Positions 10,288 to 19,090 are shown, counted from the stretch's first letter. The stretch is DNA of 64,000 nt from Geodermatophilus sabuli (GCF_010686765.1 NZ_JAAGWF010000009.1:248001-312000); one strand, 5' to 3'. Program-made: numbers and translations. The notes: a model not told the origin generated them from the sequence alone.

Positions 10288-11562
10288 GTGACCGCGGCCG
10301 CCGTGACCTCGCCCGGGGCCCGCACGCGCGCCGTCACCACCACCGTCCTGGACGGCGTCCCGGCGCTGCTGGACCTGCTCCCCGCGGCCGGCGCGCTCTC
10401 CTGGGTCCGCCGCGGCGAGGGGCTGGTCGGCTGGGGCGAGGCGGCCAGGCTGGAGGTGTCCGGCCCGCGGGCGCTGGCCGAGGCGGCGGCCTGGTGGGCC
10501 GACCACAGCGCCGGCCTCGACGTCGACGACACCCTGGACGTGCCCGGCTCCGGGCCGGTGCTGTTCGCCAGCATCGCCTTCGACCCCGCCGCGGGGACGT
10601 CGGTGTTCGTCGTCCCCGAGGTGGTCGTCGGACGGCGGGACGGTGTGGCGTGGGTGACCACCACCGGCGGCGCGGACCCCGCCGACGTGCTCGCCGCCTC
10701 CCCCGCCCTCGTGCCGGCCCCGCTCGGGCGGCTGCGGTACGCCGACGGCGCGCTGGACCCGGCGTCCTGGTGCGCGACGGTCGACGCGGCGGTGCAGCGG
10801 ATCACGGCCGGCGACCTCGCCAAGGTGGTCCTGGCCCGCGACCTCCTGGTGACCGCGGACGCCCCCCTGGACCCGCGGGACCTGCTCGGCCGCCTGGCCG
10901 CCCGGTTCCCCGGCTGCTGGACCTTCGCCGTCGACGGGCTGCTCGGCGCGACGCCGGAACTGTTGCTGCGGCGGACCGGCCGCGAGCTCTCCTCCCGGGT
11001 GCTGGCCGGGACGGCGCCGCGCGGTGCGGGCGCGGAGGACGACCGCCTGGCCGCCGCCCTGCTCGGGTCGGCCAAGGACCGCGCCGAGCACGCGCTCGCC
11101 GTCGACTCGCTGGTCGCCGCGCTCGAGCCCTACTGCACCACCCTCACCGCGCCCGCGGAACCCGAGCTGCTGACGCTGGCCAACGTGCGGCACCTGGCCA
11201 GCGACGTCACCGGCGTCCAGCGCGGGACGGGAGCCCGCGGCCGGGCCGGGCTGCTCGAGCTGGTCGGCGCCGTGCACCCGACCGCCGCGGTGTGCGGCAC
11301 CCCCACCGACGCCGCCGCGGCCCTCATCGGCGAGCTCGAGGGCATGGACCGCGGCCGCTACGCCGGACCCGTCGGCTGGCTCGACGCCCGGGGCGACGGC
11401 GAGTTCGGCCTGGCACTGCGCTGCGCCCAGCTCAGCGACGACGACCCGGCCACCGCCCGGCTGTTCGCCGGCTGCGGGATCGTCGCCGGGTCGGAGCCGG
11501 CCGCGGAGCTGGCCGAGACCCAGGCGAAGTTCGCCGCCTTCCAGGCCGCGCTGGAGGGCTGA
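10288..11562 (+). CDS. menF: Isochorismate synthase
   Basis: 424-residue chorismate-binding enzyme converting chorismate to isochorismate, the first committed step of menaquinone synthesis. The C-terminal domain shows the family signature: [65 protein letters not shown], and [24 protein letters not shown] longer in-frame start exists at 10228, but the GTG at 10288, 6 nt after TACCCT, fits the leaderless pattern and avoids overlapping menG. Salicylate synthases are related, but the men context supports MenF. Confidence 0.93.
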   Translation: MTAAAVTSPGARTRAVTTTVLDGVPALLDLLPAAGALSWVRRGEGLVGWGEAARLEVSGPRALAEAAAWWADHSAGLDVDDTLDVPGSGPVLFASIAFDPAAGTSVFVVPEVVVGRRDGVAWVTTTGGADPADVLAASPALVPAPLGRLRYADGALDPASWCATVDAAVQRITAGDLAKVVLARDLLVTADAPLDPRDLLGRLAARFPGCWTFAVDGLLGATPELLLRRTGRELSSRVLAGTAPRGAGAEDDRLAAALLGSAKDRAEHALAVDSLVAALEPYCTTLTAPAEPELLTLANVRHLASDVTGVQRGTGARGRAGLLELVGAVHPTAAVCGTPTDAAAALIGELEGMDRGRYAGPVGWLDARGDGEFGLALRCAQLSDDDPATARLFAGCGIVAGSEPAAELAETQAKFAAFQAALEG

Positions 11563-11591
11563 GCGCCGGGTCCCGGTGACACAGTGCCGGG

Positions 11592-12481
11592 GTGAGTGAC
11601 CTCCCCGACCGGCCGCGCGTCATCCGTGGCGACCGCTCGCTGCCGCCCGGCTATCGGCATCCGCACGCCTCCGAGGAGGCCCGGGCGATCGCCGAGCGCG
11701 GGACGGTGCTGCGCGCCCAGGTCGGGTCCGGCGTCCACGGGACGGCGGTGGCCGGGCAGGACGACCGTGACGAGATGGGCCTGTGCCTGGAGCCACCGGA
11801 GTTCGTCACCGGCCTGGCGCGGGTGCCCGCGGGGGTCGGCGCGACCACCACCGTGCGGTTCGAGCAGTACCACCGGCACACCGCGTGGGACCGGCCCGGA
11901 GGCCTCGCCAGCCGCTCGGGGGCAGGCGACCTCGACGTCGTCGTCTACTCGGCCCGCAAGTGGGCCCGGCTGGCCCTGGCCGGCAACCCGACGGTCCTGC
12001 TGCTGCTGTTCGTGCCCGACGACGAGGTCCAGCACCGCGACGAGGCCGGCGTCGAGCTGACCGCGAACGGCACCGGTTCGTCTCCCGGCTGGCCGCCGAC
12101 CGGTTCCTCGGTTACCTGCGCACCCAGAGGGCGGCGATGACCGGGGAGGCCGGGGCGCGGACCAACCGCCCGGAGCTGGTCGCCGCGCACGGCCACGACG
12201 TCAAGTACGCGATGCACGCGCTCCGGCTGGGCGTGCAGGGCGTCGAGCTGCTCACCACCGGCCGGATCACCCTGCCGGTGCCCGAGCCGGACCGCACCCG
12301 GCTGCGCGCGGTGCGCCGCGGCGACGTCCCGCTGGCCGAGGTGCTGGCCGAGGTCACCGCCGTCGAGCGGCGGCTGGCGGACCTCCGGGAGAGCGCTGCG
12401 GTCCCGCCGGAGCCCGACCGCGGCTGGGTCGACGGCTGGCTGCACCGTTCCCACGAGGCGTACTGGGCGTCGCTGGCCTGA
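11592..12481 (+). pseudogene. Predicted nucleotidyltransferase (COG3541/YcgL type), frameshifted
   Basis: The first part (GTG 11592 to about 12068) encodes a DNA-polymerase-beta-like nucleotidyltransferase start with VGSGVHGTAVAGQDDRDEMG, and the rest of the domain (HRFVSRLAADRFLGYLRTQ, then HGHDVKYAMHALRLGVQG) continues in another frame from 12071 to the stop at 12481. One base is missing near GCGAACGGCACC (12063-12074). Both halves are otherwise intact and match one family of about 295 residues. This is either a real recent disruption or a base-call error in a G/C run. The family is implicated in RNA repair in some phages and bacteria. Confidence 0.75.
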
Positions 12482-12482
12482 G

Positions 12483-12845
12483 TCAGTCGCCGGTACGGGC
12501 GGCCAGCAGCGTGACGACGCGGACGACGAGGTCCAGCGGCAGGGGATCGCGGTGCCGGAGGTGCATGGCGTCCTTGGCGCCGCGGTAGGGGGCCACGGCC
12601 TGCGCCAGCTCGGGGTCGTCCACCTGCTGCGGCAGCGGGTACAGCGCGATGTGCTTCGTCCAGGCCGCGACGTGCACCAGCGACCGGCCGTCGAGGGTGA
12701 ACGTCGGCATCGCGTAGCGGATCGTCTCGCCCACGCCGGGCACCGCCTCGGCGATGGCCGCCCTGAGGGCCTGCATGCGCTCCCGCACCCGCTCGTCGGG
12801 GAGGGCGGCGACGTACTCGTCCACGGTGCTCGGCTCGGCTGCCAT
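12483..12845 (-). CDS. DUF1801 domain protein (YdhG-like)
   Basis: 120-residue small globular protein. MPTFTLDGRSLVHVAAWTKHIALYPLPQ and the N-terminal TVDEYVAALPDERVRERMQALRAA are typical of the DUF1801/YdhG family, whose members resemble a frataxin-like or iron-binding fold of unclear role. Its ATG shares one base with the menD stop (TGATG), so it is the last gene of the menC-menD transcript. No direct role in menaquinone synthesis can be read from it. Confidence 0.8.
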   Translation of the reverse strand: MAAEPSTVDEYVAALPDERVRERMQALRAAIAEAVPGVGETIRYAMPTFTLDGRSLVHVAAWTKHIALYPLPQQVDDPELAQAVAPYRGAKDAMHLRHRDPLPLDLVVRVVTLLAARTGD

Positions 12846-14551
12846 CACGGGCTCTCCAGGGCGTCGGAGGCGGCGGTCCGGAGCGCGATGGCGAGCTCCG
12901 CCTCGGCCCGCTGGTCGGTGCGCACGACGAGCACCTGGGGGCCCCCGGCCGCGACCGCCGCCGCGAGGTCGGCCGGGGACGCCACGTCGGTGGCCCGCCA
13001 GCCGAGCGCGTCGGCCACCGCGACCAGGTCGCGCCCGTGGGGGGTGCCGAACACCCGGCGGTAGCCCGCCTCGAACCGCGGCTGGCCCGGCTCCAGCTGG
13101 GCGAAGATGCCGCCGCCGTCGTTGTCGGGGACCACCACGGTGAGGTCCGGCAACTGCTCGCCCTCCCCGCCGAGCAGGCCCTGCAGGTCGTGCAGGAACG
13201 TCAGGTCGCCCATCAGCGCCACCGCCGGGCCACCGCCGGCGCGCTGGTGCACCAGCGCCGCCCCGATCGCGGTCGAGATCGTGCCGTCGATGCCCGCGAC
13301 GCCGCGATTGGCCAGCACGGTGAGCCCGGCGCGGGGCACGGCCAGCCGGTCGACGTCGCGGACCGGCGTCGACGAGCCCAGCACCAGCAGCGCGCCGTCG
13401 GGCAGGCCGGCGACCAGGTCGCGGGCCAGGCGGGCGGCGGTCAGCACCGGTCCGGCGTCCAGCAGGCCGTCCACCGCGCGACCCACCCGGTCGGCCGCCG
13501 CCCGCCAGGCGGGCAGCCACTCCCGGTCGACCGCCCCGGGCTCGCCGGCGGGGAGTCCCCGGGTGAGGGCGGAGGTCGACCGGCCGGCGTCCGGCCACCG
13601 CGGCGACACCGCCGCGGTGACCACCTCGACGGCCGGGTCGGCGAGCAGCGCCCCGACCGGCCGGGAGAGGGTGGGGCGCCCGACGACGACGACCCGGTCG
13701 GGTCGGTGGGCGGCCAGCCAGTCCCGCGCGCCCAGCAGCAGGGCACCGCCGCGGACGGCGCCGGAGGGCCAGGCACCGCTGCTGGGCTCGGCGACCACCG
13801 GCCAGCCGTACGCCTCGGCCAGCTCCCCCGCCGCCGCGCCCTGGCCGGCCGGCGCGTCGCCCAGCACGACGAGCGTGCGCGGCCGATGCGGCAGCCAGGT
13901 GGGTGCGGGCTCGACCGGCGAGGAGGCCGCGGTCCACGGCGCACCGCCGGGTCGGCCGGCCCACGGCTCGGGGAGCGCGGCCGGCGCCGCGTCGTCGGGC
14001 AGCAGCGGCTCGCGGACGGGCAGGTTGAGGTGCACGGGCCCGGGGTCGCCGGACAGCGCACCGCGGGCGACGACCAGCGCCTTGGCCACCAGCGAGCGCC
14101 AGTACCTGTTCTGCGCGGCCTCGCGACCGGCCTCGGGCACGCCGACGTCGACGGCCGCCCGGACCGCGGCGCCGTAGAGGCCGGGCTGCACGATCGTCTG
14201 GTTGGCGCCGGTGTCCCGGAGCTCCGGCGGGCGGTCGGCGGTCAGCGCGAGCAGCGGCACGCCGGCCGCGTCGGCCTCGAGGACGGCGGCGTGCAGGTGC
14301 GCGGTCGCCGTGCCGGAGGTGGTGAGCACCGGCACCGGCCGGCCCGACGCCTTGGCCAGGCCGAGCGCGAGGAAGGACGCCGTCCGCTCGTCGATCCGCA
14401 CGTGCAGGGTCAGCCGGCCGGCCCGCTCGGCCTCGAACAGCGCCAGCGCGACCGGCGCCGACCGCGACCCGGGGGCGAGCACCGCGTCGGTGACGCCGCC
14501 GCGGACCAGTTCGTCCACCAGCACGCGGGCGAACGCCGTGGACGGGTTCAC
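12845..14551 (-). CDS. menD: SEPHCHC synthase MenD
   Basis: 568-residue ThDP enzyme joining isochorismate and 2-oxoglutarate to SEPHCHC. N-terminal motifs VLAPGSRSAPVALAL, IDERTASFLALGLAKASG and TADRPPELRDTGANQTI are diagnostic. The C-terminal ThDP half includes NRGVAGIDGTISTAIGAA and ALMGDLTFLHDLQGL with DNDGGGIF. The GTG start overlaps the menC stop as GTGA, so translation is coupled. Full family length. Confidence 0.97.
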   Translation of the reverse strand: MNPSTAFARVLVDELVRGGVTDAVLAPGSRSAPVALALFEAERAGRLTLHVRIDERTASFLALGLAKASGRPVPVLTTSGTATAHLHAAVLEADAAGVPLLALTADRPPELRDTGANQTIVQPGLYGAAVRAAVDVGVPEAGREAAQNRYWRSLVAKALVVARGALSGDPGPVHLNLPVREPLLPDDAAPAALPEPWAGRPGGAPWTAASSPVEPAPTWLPHRPRTLVVLGDAPAGQGAAAGELAEAYGWPVVAEPSSGAWPSGAVRGGALLLGARDWLAAHRPDRVVVVGRPTLSRPVGALLADPAVEVVTAAVSPRWPDAGRSTSALTRGLPAGEPGAVDREWLPAWRAAADRVGRAVDGLLDAGPVLTAARLARDLVAGLPDGALLVLGSSTPVRDVDRLAVPRAGLTVLANRGVAGIDGTISTAIGAALVHQRAGGGPAVALMGDLTFLHDLQGLLGGEGEQLPDLTVVVPDNDGGGIFAQLEPGQPRFEAGYRRVFGTPHGRDLVAVADALGWRATDVASPADLAAAVAAGGPQVLVVRTDQRAEAELAIALRTAASDALESP

Positions 14552-15495
14552 CCGCGCACCGCCGTCACCCGGGCCCGCCAGCGCACCTCGACGTCGGACG
14601 GGGCGGCGAGGTCGGCCAGCCGGTCGGGCTCGACGGCCCGCACCGGCAGCGCGCCGTCCACCGGGAGCAGCGGCTCACTCGTGACGTCCCCGGTGAACAG
14701 GGCGACGGTGGCCAGCCCGCAGGCGAACGGCAGCTCCGGCAGCGCCGCGGCCAGCGCCACCCCGGCGGCGATGCCGACCGACGACTCCAGCGCGGAGGAG
14801 ACGACGCAGGGCAGGCCGTGCGCCTCGGCCACCCGCAGCGCCGCGCGCACCCCGCCGAGGGGCTGCACCTTGAGGACGACGACGTCCCCGGCCTCGCGCA
14901 GGTCCACCCGCAGGGGGTCTTCCGAGCGGCGCACTCCCTCGTCGACGGCGACCGGGACGTCGATCCGCCGGCGCAGCGCGGCGAGCTCGTCGAGGGTGGC
15001 GCAGGGCTGCTCGACGTACTCCAGCCCCACCCGGCCCAGCTCGCGGATGCGGCCGACGGCGGTGTCGACGTCCCAGGCGGCGTTGGCGTCCACCCGGATC
15101 GCACCGGAGGGCCCGAGCGCGTCCCGCACGGCCTCGACCCGGGCGAGGTCGTCGGCACGGGACTGCCCCGGCTCGGCGACCTTCACCTTCGCGGTGCGGC
15201 AACCGGAGGCGGTGACGATCGCGTGCGCCCGGTCCGCGTCGACGGCGGGCACGGTCACGTTGACCGGCACCGTCCGCCGCACCGGCGTCGGCCACCCCTC
15301 GCAGGCGGCCTCGACCGCCGCGGCCCACCAGCGCCGGCTCTCCGCGACGTCGTAGTCCCAGAAGGGCGAGAACTCGCCCCAGCCGGCCGGCCCGCGCACC
15401 AGGACGCCGTCGCGGACGTCGAGGCCGCGGAAGCGGGTGCGCAGCGGGACCGACCAGACCTGCGGCTGGAGCTGCTCCCCGGCCGCGGCGATCAC
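14548..15495 (-). CDS. menC: o-succinylbenzoate synthase
   Basis: 315-residue enolase-superfamily dehydratase converting SHCHC to o-succinylbenzoate. The catalytic lysine motif TAKVKVA, metal ligands in RVDANAAWD, VEQPC and VAVDEGVRR, and the distal VVLKVQPLGG lysine are all visible in order. GTG start at 15495 with TAGGCT 6 nt upstream, indicating a leaderless mRNA. Divergent from menE; followed by menD and the DUF1801 gene. Confidence 0.95.
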   Translation of the reverse strand: MIAAAGEQLQPQVWSVPLRTRFRGLDVRDGVLVRGPAGWGEFSPFWDYDVAESRRWWAAAVEAACEGWPTPVRRTVPVNVTVPAVDADRAHAIVTASGCRTAKVKVAEPGQSRADDLARVEAVRDALGPSGAIRVDANAAWDVDTAVGRIRELGRVGLEYVEQPCATLDELAALRRRIDVPVAVDEGVRRSEDPLRVDLREAGDVVVLKVQPLGGVRAALRVAEAHGLPCVVSSALESSVGIAAGVALAAALPELPFACGLATVALFTGDVTSEPLLPVDGALPVRAVEPDRLADLAAPSDVEVRWRARVTAVRG

Positions 15496-15584
15496 AGGGC
15501 CAGCCTAGGAGAAGGACCCGCTGCCCCCACCGCTCGCGAGCTCGCGGCGGGTCCCGGCAGAGGGCCGCAGTAGCCTGGACACTC
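15496..15584. promoter_or_regulatory. Divergent menC/menE promoter region containing repeat copy A
   Basis: The minus strand has TAGGCT 6 nt before the menC GTG (complement of 15502-15507). The plus strand has TAGCCT (15571-15576) 8 nt before the menE GTG. Between them, 15514-15555 is a palindromic repeat copy with core CTCGCGAGCTCGCG and outer GGACCCG/CGGGTCC arms, nearly identical to the segment at 39106-39149. Placing a repeat between two promoters may separate them or add a binding site. Confidence 0.6.
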
Positions 15585-16718
15585 GTGGCCCGGCACCTGA
15601 CCCTCGTGCGCGCGCCGCAGGACCCGCTCGACCTGCTGCCCGCCGTGCACGCCGCCCTCGACGGGCGGGCGCCGCTCGCGGTGCTCCCCGCCGGGCCGCC
15701 GGCCGCGGAGGCCGCCGCCCGCGCGGTGCTGCGCCCCGAGCAGCCACTGGAGGACGGCGCCGACCTCGTCGTGGTCACCTCGGGCTCGACCGGGAGCGGC
15801 CGCGGCGTGCTGCTGCCGGCCGGCGCGCTGCGTGCCTCGGGCGAGGCGACCCTCGCCCGCCTCGGCGGCCCGGGGTCCTGGCTCCTGACGCTGCCGGTGT
15901 CGGCGGTCGCCGGGCTGCAGGTGCTGTGCCGGTCGCTGCTCGCCGGGACGGCGCCCACCGTGCTCGCGCGGGGCGAGCCGCTGGCCGGTGCCCTGGCCCG
16001 GATGCCGGGCGGCCGCCGGTACACCGCGCTGGTGCCGACCCAGCTGCGCCGCTTCCTCGACGCCGAGCCCACTGCCCTGCGGGCGTTCGACGGGGTGCTG
16101 GTCGGCGGCGCGGCCACCGATCCCGCGCTGCTCGCGCGGGCCCGGGCGGCCGGGGTCGCCGTGGTGACCACCTACGGGATGACCGAGACCGCGGGGGGCT
16201 GCGTCTACGACGGGGAGCCCCTGGACGGCGTCCGGGTGCGCACCGGCGGCGGCGGGATCGAGCTGGCCGGCCCGGTGCTGGCCCTGGGCTACCGCCTGGA
16301 CCCGGACGGGACCGCGACGGCGTTCGAGGGCGGCTGGTTCCGCACCCGGGACGCCGGCACCCTCGACCCTGCCGGCCGGCTCACCGTGCACGGCCGGCTG
16401 GACGACGTCGTGGTCACCGGTGGGGTGAACGTCGCCCCGCAGGCCGTGGAGGGGGCGCTGCGCGAGCACCCGGACGTCGCCGACGCGGTGGTCTTCGGCC
16501 GCCCCGACGACGAGTGGGGCCAGCGGGTGGTGGCCGCGATCGTGCCGGCGTCCGGCGCCGACCCGGACCTGGCGGTGCTGCGCCCGTGGGTCGCCGAGCG
16601 CCTCGGCGCGCCGGCGGCGCCGCGGGAGCTGCACCGCATCCCCGCCGTCCCGACCCTGCACACCGGCAAGCCCGACCGTCGCCGCGTCTCGGCGGCACTG
16701 TCCCAGGAGGCGCACTGA
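15585..16718 (+). CDS. menE: o-succinylbenzoate--CoA ligase
   Basis: 377-residue acyl-adenylate-forming enzyme activating o-succinylbenzoate. The AMP-binding motif VVVTSGSTGSGRGVLLPAGAL, TTYGMTETAGGCVYDG, and the adenylation core FRTRDAGTLDPAGRLTVHGRLDD are visible, with a C-terminal lysine in HTGKPDRRRV. It is shorter than general acyl-CoA ligases (about 500), as usual for actinobacterial MenE. GTG start 8 nt after a TAGCCT box. menA follows after 2 bp. Confidence 0.94.
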   Translation: MARHLTLVRAPQDPLDLLPAVHAALDGRAPLAVLPAGPPAAEAAARAVLRPEQPLEDGADLVVVTSGSTGSGRGVLLPAGALRASGEATLARLGGPGSWLLTLPVSAVAGLQVLCRSLLAGTAPTVLARGEPLAGALARMPGGRRYTALVPTQLRRFLDAEPTALRAFDGVLVGGAATDPALLARARAAGVAVVTTYGMTETAGGCVYDGEPLDGVRVRTGGGGIELAGPVLALGYRLDPDGTATAFEGGWFRTRDAGTLDPAGRLTVHGRLDDVVVTGGVNVAPQAVEGALREHPDVADAVVFGRPDDEWGQRVVAAIVPASGADPDLAVLRPWVAERLGAPAAPRELHRIPAVPTLHTGKPDRRRVSAALSQEAH

Positions 16719-16720
16719 CC

Positions 16721-17593
16721 GTGGCCACCCCCGCCCAGTGGCTGGCCGGCGCCCGCCCCCGCACGCTGCCGGCGGCGCTGGCCCCGGTGCTCGTCGGCAC
16801 CGGGGCGGCCGCGGCGCTCGGCGGCTTCCGGCTGGTCCCGGCGCTGCTGGCGCTGGTCGTCGCCCTCGCCCTGCAGGTGGCGGTCAACTACGCCAACGAC
16901 CACTCCGACGGCAAGCGCGGGACCGACGCCGACCGGGTGGGGCCGATGCGGCTGGTCGGCTCGGGCGCCGCGACCGCGCGGCAGGTGCTGGTCGCGGCGC
17001 TGCTGGCCTTCGGTGTCGCCGCGCTGGCCGGGCTGGTCCTGGCGGCGATGTCGAGCTGGTGGCTGGTGGCGGTGGGCGCGGCCTGCATCGCGGCCGCGTG
17101 GACCTACACCGGTGGCCCCCTCCCCTACGGCTACCGGGCGCTGGGCGAGGTCTTCGTCTTCGTCTTCTTCGGCCTGGTCGCCGTCGTCGGGACGACGTTC
17201 GTGCAGACCGGCTCGGTCGACGGGCTCGCGGTGGCCGCTGCGGTGCCGATCGGGCTGCTGATCGTGGCGATCCTGGTGGTCAACAACCTGCGCGACATCG
17301 CGGGCGACGCCACCGCCGGCAAGCGCACGCTGGCGGTCCTGATGGGCGAGCGCGGCACCCGGGTGACCTTCGCGGCGCTGGTCGTCGTGGCGTTCGCCGC
17401 GGTGGTCGCCATCGGGGTGGTCCGGCCGGAGGTGCTGCTCGGCCTGGTCGCCGTCCCGCTGGCGGTGCCGCCGGTGCGCACCGTGCTCTCCGGTGGGCGC
17501 GGCCCGGCGCTGATCGGCGCGCTGCAGGGCACCGGGCTGCTCACCCTCGCCGCCGGCGTCCTGCTCGGGATCGGCCTCGCCCTCAGCGGCTGA
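16721..17593 (+). CDS. menA: 1,4-dihydroxy-2-naphthoate polyprenyltransferase
   Basis: 290-residue UbiA-superfamily membrane prenyltransferase attaching the isoprenoid tail. About eight or nine hydrophobic helices. The first prenyl-diphosphate/Mg motif is VNYANDHSDGKRGTDADR and the second is NNLRDIAGDATAGKRTLAV. GTG start with AGGAGG 10 nt upstream inside the menE end. The longer frame to the left belongs to another reading frame of menE. Ends before a strong hairpin terminator. Confidence 0.95.
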   Translation: MATPAQWLAGARPRTLPAALAPVLVGTGAAAALGGFRLVPALLALVVALALQVAVNYANDHSDGKRGTDADRVGPMRLVGSGAATARQVLVAALLAFGVAALAGLVLAAMSSWWLVAVGAACIAAAWTYTGGPLPYGYRALGEVFVFVFFGLVAVVGTTFVQTGSVDGLAVAAAVPIGLLIVAILVVNNLRDIAGDATAGKRTLAVLMGERGTRVTFAALVVVAFAAVVAIGVVRPEVLLGLVAVPLAVPPVRTVLSGGRGPALIGALQGTGLLTLAAGVLLGIGLALSG

Positions 17594-17607
17594 CGGCGCG
17601 GCCCATT

Positions 17608-17655
17608 GCGCCCAGAACCACCTCATCGCGGACCCGGTGGGGTGGTTCTCGGCGC
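17608..17655. terminator. Bidirectional hairpin terminator between menA and DUF4229 gene
   Basis: Arms 17608-17622 and 17641-17655 pair over 14 of 15 positions (GCGCC and AGAACCACC against GGTGGTTCT and GGCGC, one C/C mismatch) with an 18-nt loop. It lies between two convergent genes. There is no T tract, as is normal in such GC-rich genomes. Confidence 0.75.
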
Positions 17656-17664
17656 GATCGGCCG

Positions 17665-17979
17665 TCAGGTGTCGTCGCCGGTGAGCCGGGCGTCGAGGTC
17701 CTGCTTGGCGTGCTTGCGCGCGATGCTCCGCGCGGCGAGGCCCTCGGTCAGCCGCTCCCGCGAGGGACGCAGCAGCAGGTAGGACACCGGCATCGACAGC
17801 AGCAACCCGAACAGCAGGCCCGGGAAGCCCTCGAGCCCGAGCCACCACAGCAGCAGCACCAGGGCGGCGGCGATGGCGATCCGGCCGACGGTGTAGACGA
17901 CCAGCCAGGGCGCGATCTTCGGTGGGGCCGCGGGACCCCCTGTCGGCGCGCCCGGCACCGTCGGTTCAGCCTCGGCCAT
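17665..17979 (-). CDS. DUF4229 membrane protein
   Basis: 104-residue protein with two hydrophobic helices (about residues 24-47 and 51-69: VVYTVGRIAIAAALVLLLWW, then a PGLLFGLLLSMPVSYLLL segment) and a basic, charged C-terminus. This matches the DUF4229 family, commonly found near men and ccs genes in actinobacteria; no function is known. The ATG start at 17979 lies inside the end of the upstream Lrp gene (14-bp overlap), so it is probably co-transcribed with lrp. Confidence 0.8.
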   Translation of the reverse strand: MAEAEPTVPGAPTGGPAAPPKIAPWLVVYTVGRIAIAAALVLLLWWLGLEGFPGLLFGLLLSMPVSYLLLRPSRERLTEGLAARSIARKHAKQDLDARLTGDDT

Positions 17980-18409
17980 GGCGGCCCTCCCACTTGGTCG
18001 ACAGGACGACGGTCGTCCGGGTGCGTGCCACGCCCCTGATCCGGTTCAACGTGCTGATGGCCGCCTCCAGTGCCGGGATGTCGGTCACGCGCACCTTGAG
18101 CACGTAGCCCTCGCTGCCGGCCACCCGCCAGCAGTCCTCGACCTCCGGCATGGCAGCCAGCGCCTGCTCGAGGCCGGTGTCGTCCACCGCGTCGCTCTCG
18201 ATGACGCTGATCAGCGCCGTGACGTCCAGACCGACCGACGGCGGGTCGATGACCGCCCGGTAACCGGTGATGACACCGGCGGCCTCGAGCTTGCCGACCC
18301 GCTCGTGGACCGCGGGCGAGGAGAGTCCCACCTGGCGGGCGAGCTCGGCGTAGCTGGCCCGGCCGTTGGCGCGCAGCAGGTCGATCAGCTGCCGGTCGAC
18401 GGCGTCGAT
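17966..18409 (-). CDS. Lrp/AsnC family regulator with apparent ATC start codon
   Basis: 147-residue feast/famine regulator. N-terminal HTH (DRQLIDLLRANGRASYAELARQVGLSSPAVHERVGKLEAAG, residues 5-45) is joined to an AsnC ligand domain (VGLDVTALISV onward, with the GSEGYVLKV segment). The coding frame has no ATG, GTG or TTG near the family N-terminus: upstream codons read back into non-coding sequence. The only well-placed initiator is ATC (18409-18407), 6 nt after GGGAGGAG, giving Ile-Asp-Ala-Val-Asp. ATC is a very weak start codon, so poor, possibly autoregulated, translation is likely. Divergent from a small membrane protein gene. Confidence 0.85.
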   Translation of the reverse strand: MDAVDRQLIDLLRANGRASYAELARQVGLSSPAVHERVGKLEAAGVITGYRAVIDPPSVGLDVTALISVIESDAVDDTGLEQALAAMPEVEDCWRVAGSEGYVLKVRVTDIPALEAAISTLNRIRGVARTRTTVVLSTKWEGRHGRG

Positions 18410-18510
18410 GGCGCTCTCCTCCCGCTGTCGCGTGCACTGCCGCGGTCGAGTATCGCTGCGGACGTACTGTGGGGTGCACGCGGGCTCGAACGAGCAGGGG
18501 GTGGACCGCC

Positions 18511-18729
18511 ATGGCGTTCCTGGTGGTGTTGGTGGTGGCGATCGCGGTGGTCGTCCTGGTGATGCGTGCGGCCTCGGCCGCGGGCGGCCCGGGAGGTGCG
18601 GCCCGCACCCCGAGGCGGCCGCGTCCCCGGCCGCAGCGCCCGGTCCGCCCGATGGCACCGGACGACGACCCCGAGTTCCTGCGCGAGCTCGAGCGCCGCG
18701 CCAAGCGCGACGACGGCTCGCCGGCGTAG
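18511..18729 (+). CDS. Small single-pass membrane protein
   Basis: 72 residues: an N-terminal transmembrane helix (MAFLVVLVVAIAVVVLVMRA), a Pro/Arg-rich linker, and an acidic-basic tail ending DDDPEFLRELERRAKRDDG. I do not recognise a named family, but such proteins are frequent in actinobacteria. The start is the ATG directly before the helix; a longer GTG/ATG frame upstream would put charged residues before it. A TACTGT box lies about 45 bp upstream. It is divergent from lrp and ends at a shared hairpin. Confidence 0.7.
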   Translation: MAFLVVLVVAIAVVVLVMRAASAAGGPGGAARTPRRPRPRPQRPVRPMAPDDDPEFLRELERRAKRDDGSPA

Positions 18730-18743
18730 CGCAGCTCCTCCCC

Positions 18744-18770
18744 GGAGGGCGACCCTGGAGGGGGCCCTCC
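18744..18770. terminator. Convergent hairpin terminator
   Basis: GGAGGGC (18744-18750) pairs with GCCCTCC (18764-18770) over a 13-nt loop, between the small membrane protein gene (plus) and the 18772-19074 gene (minus). Its position supports both flanking genes being real. Confidence 0.55.
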
Positions 18771-18771
18771 T

Positions 18772-19074
18772 TCAGGCGGCGCGGAAGAAGCGCCGCCACC
18801 CCCGCCGCGGCTGCGGTGCGGGCTCCCCGTGGTCCGCGCCGTCCAGCGCGCCGCGCTCGCCCGGATCGGGCATCCCCCCGGGCCAGCCCACGCGCTCACC
18901 GGTGCGGACCGGGCCCGGCCAGCCCAGGCCGCTCTCGCTCCCGTCGGCCCGCAGCTGCCCGTGCCGACCCGGCGACGTGTCCAGGGACCGCCGCGCCAGC
19001 GCCTCGGCGACCACCGGGTGCACCTCGGCGCCGTCGAGGGCCGAGTGCCTACCCACGGCGGGATCCCCGCACAT
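18772..19074 (-). CDS. Hypothetical protein, 100 residues
   Basis: No family recognised. The protein has a patterned middle (VVAEALARRSLDTSPGRHGQ, then GWPGPVRTGERVGWPGG) and a basic aromatic end RRGWRRFFRAA. Frame choice rests on the convergent terminator beyond its stop and on the absence of a competing gene. The start could instead be the GTG about 9 codons downstream (VGRHSALDG). A 19-bp palindrome (19072-19090) covers the proposed ATG. Confidence 0.45.
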   Translation of the reverse strand: MCGDPAVGRHSALDGAEVHPVVAEALARRSLDTSPGRHGQLRADGSESGLGWPGPVRTGERVGWPGGMPDPGERGALDGADHGEPAPQPRRGWRRFFRAA

Positions 19075-19090
19075 GCGTCATGGACGCATG
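19072..19090. promoter_or_regulatory. Perfect palindrome CATGCGTC-ATG-GACGCATG
   Basis: 8-bp perfect arms around a 3-bp centre, overlapping the proposed start of the 18772-19074 gene and lying about 95 bp beyond the ccsB stop. The symmetrical, high-information shape fits an operator for a dimeric regulator. It could also be a weak terminator for the heme/ccs operon. Confidence 0.4.
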
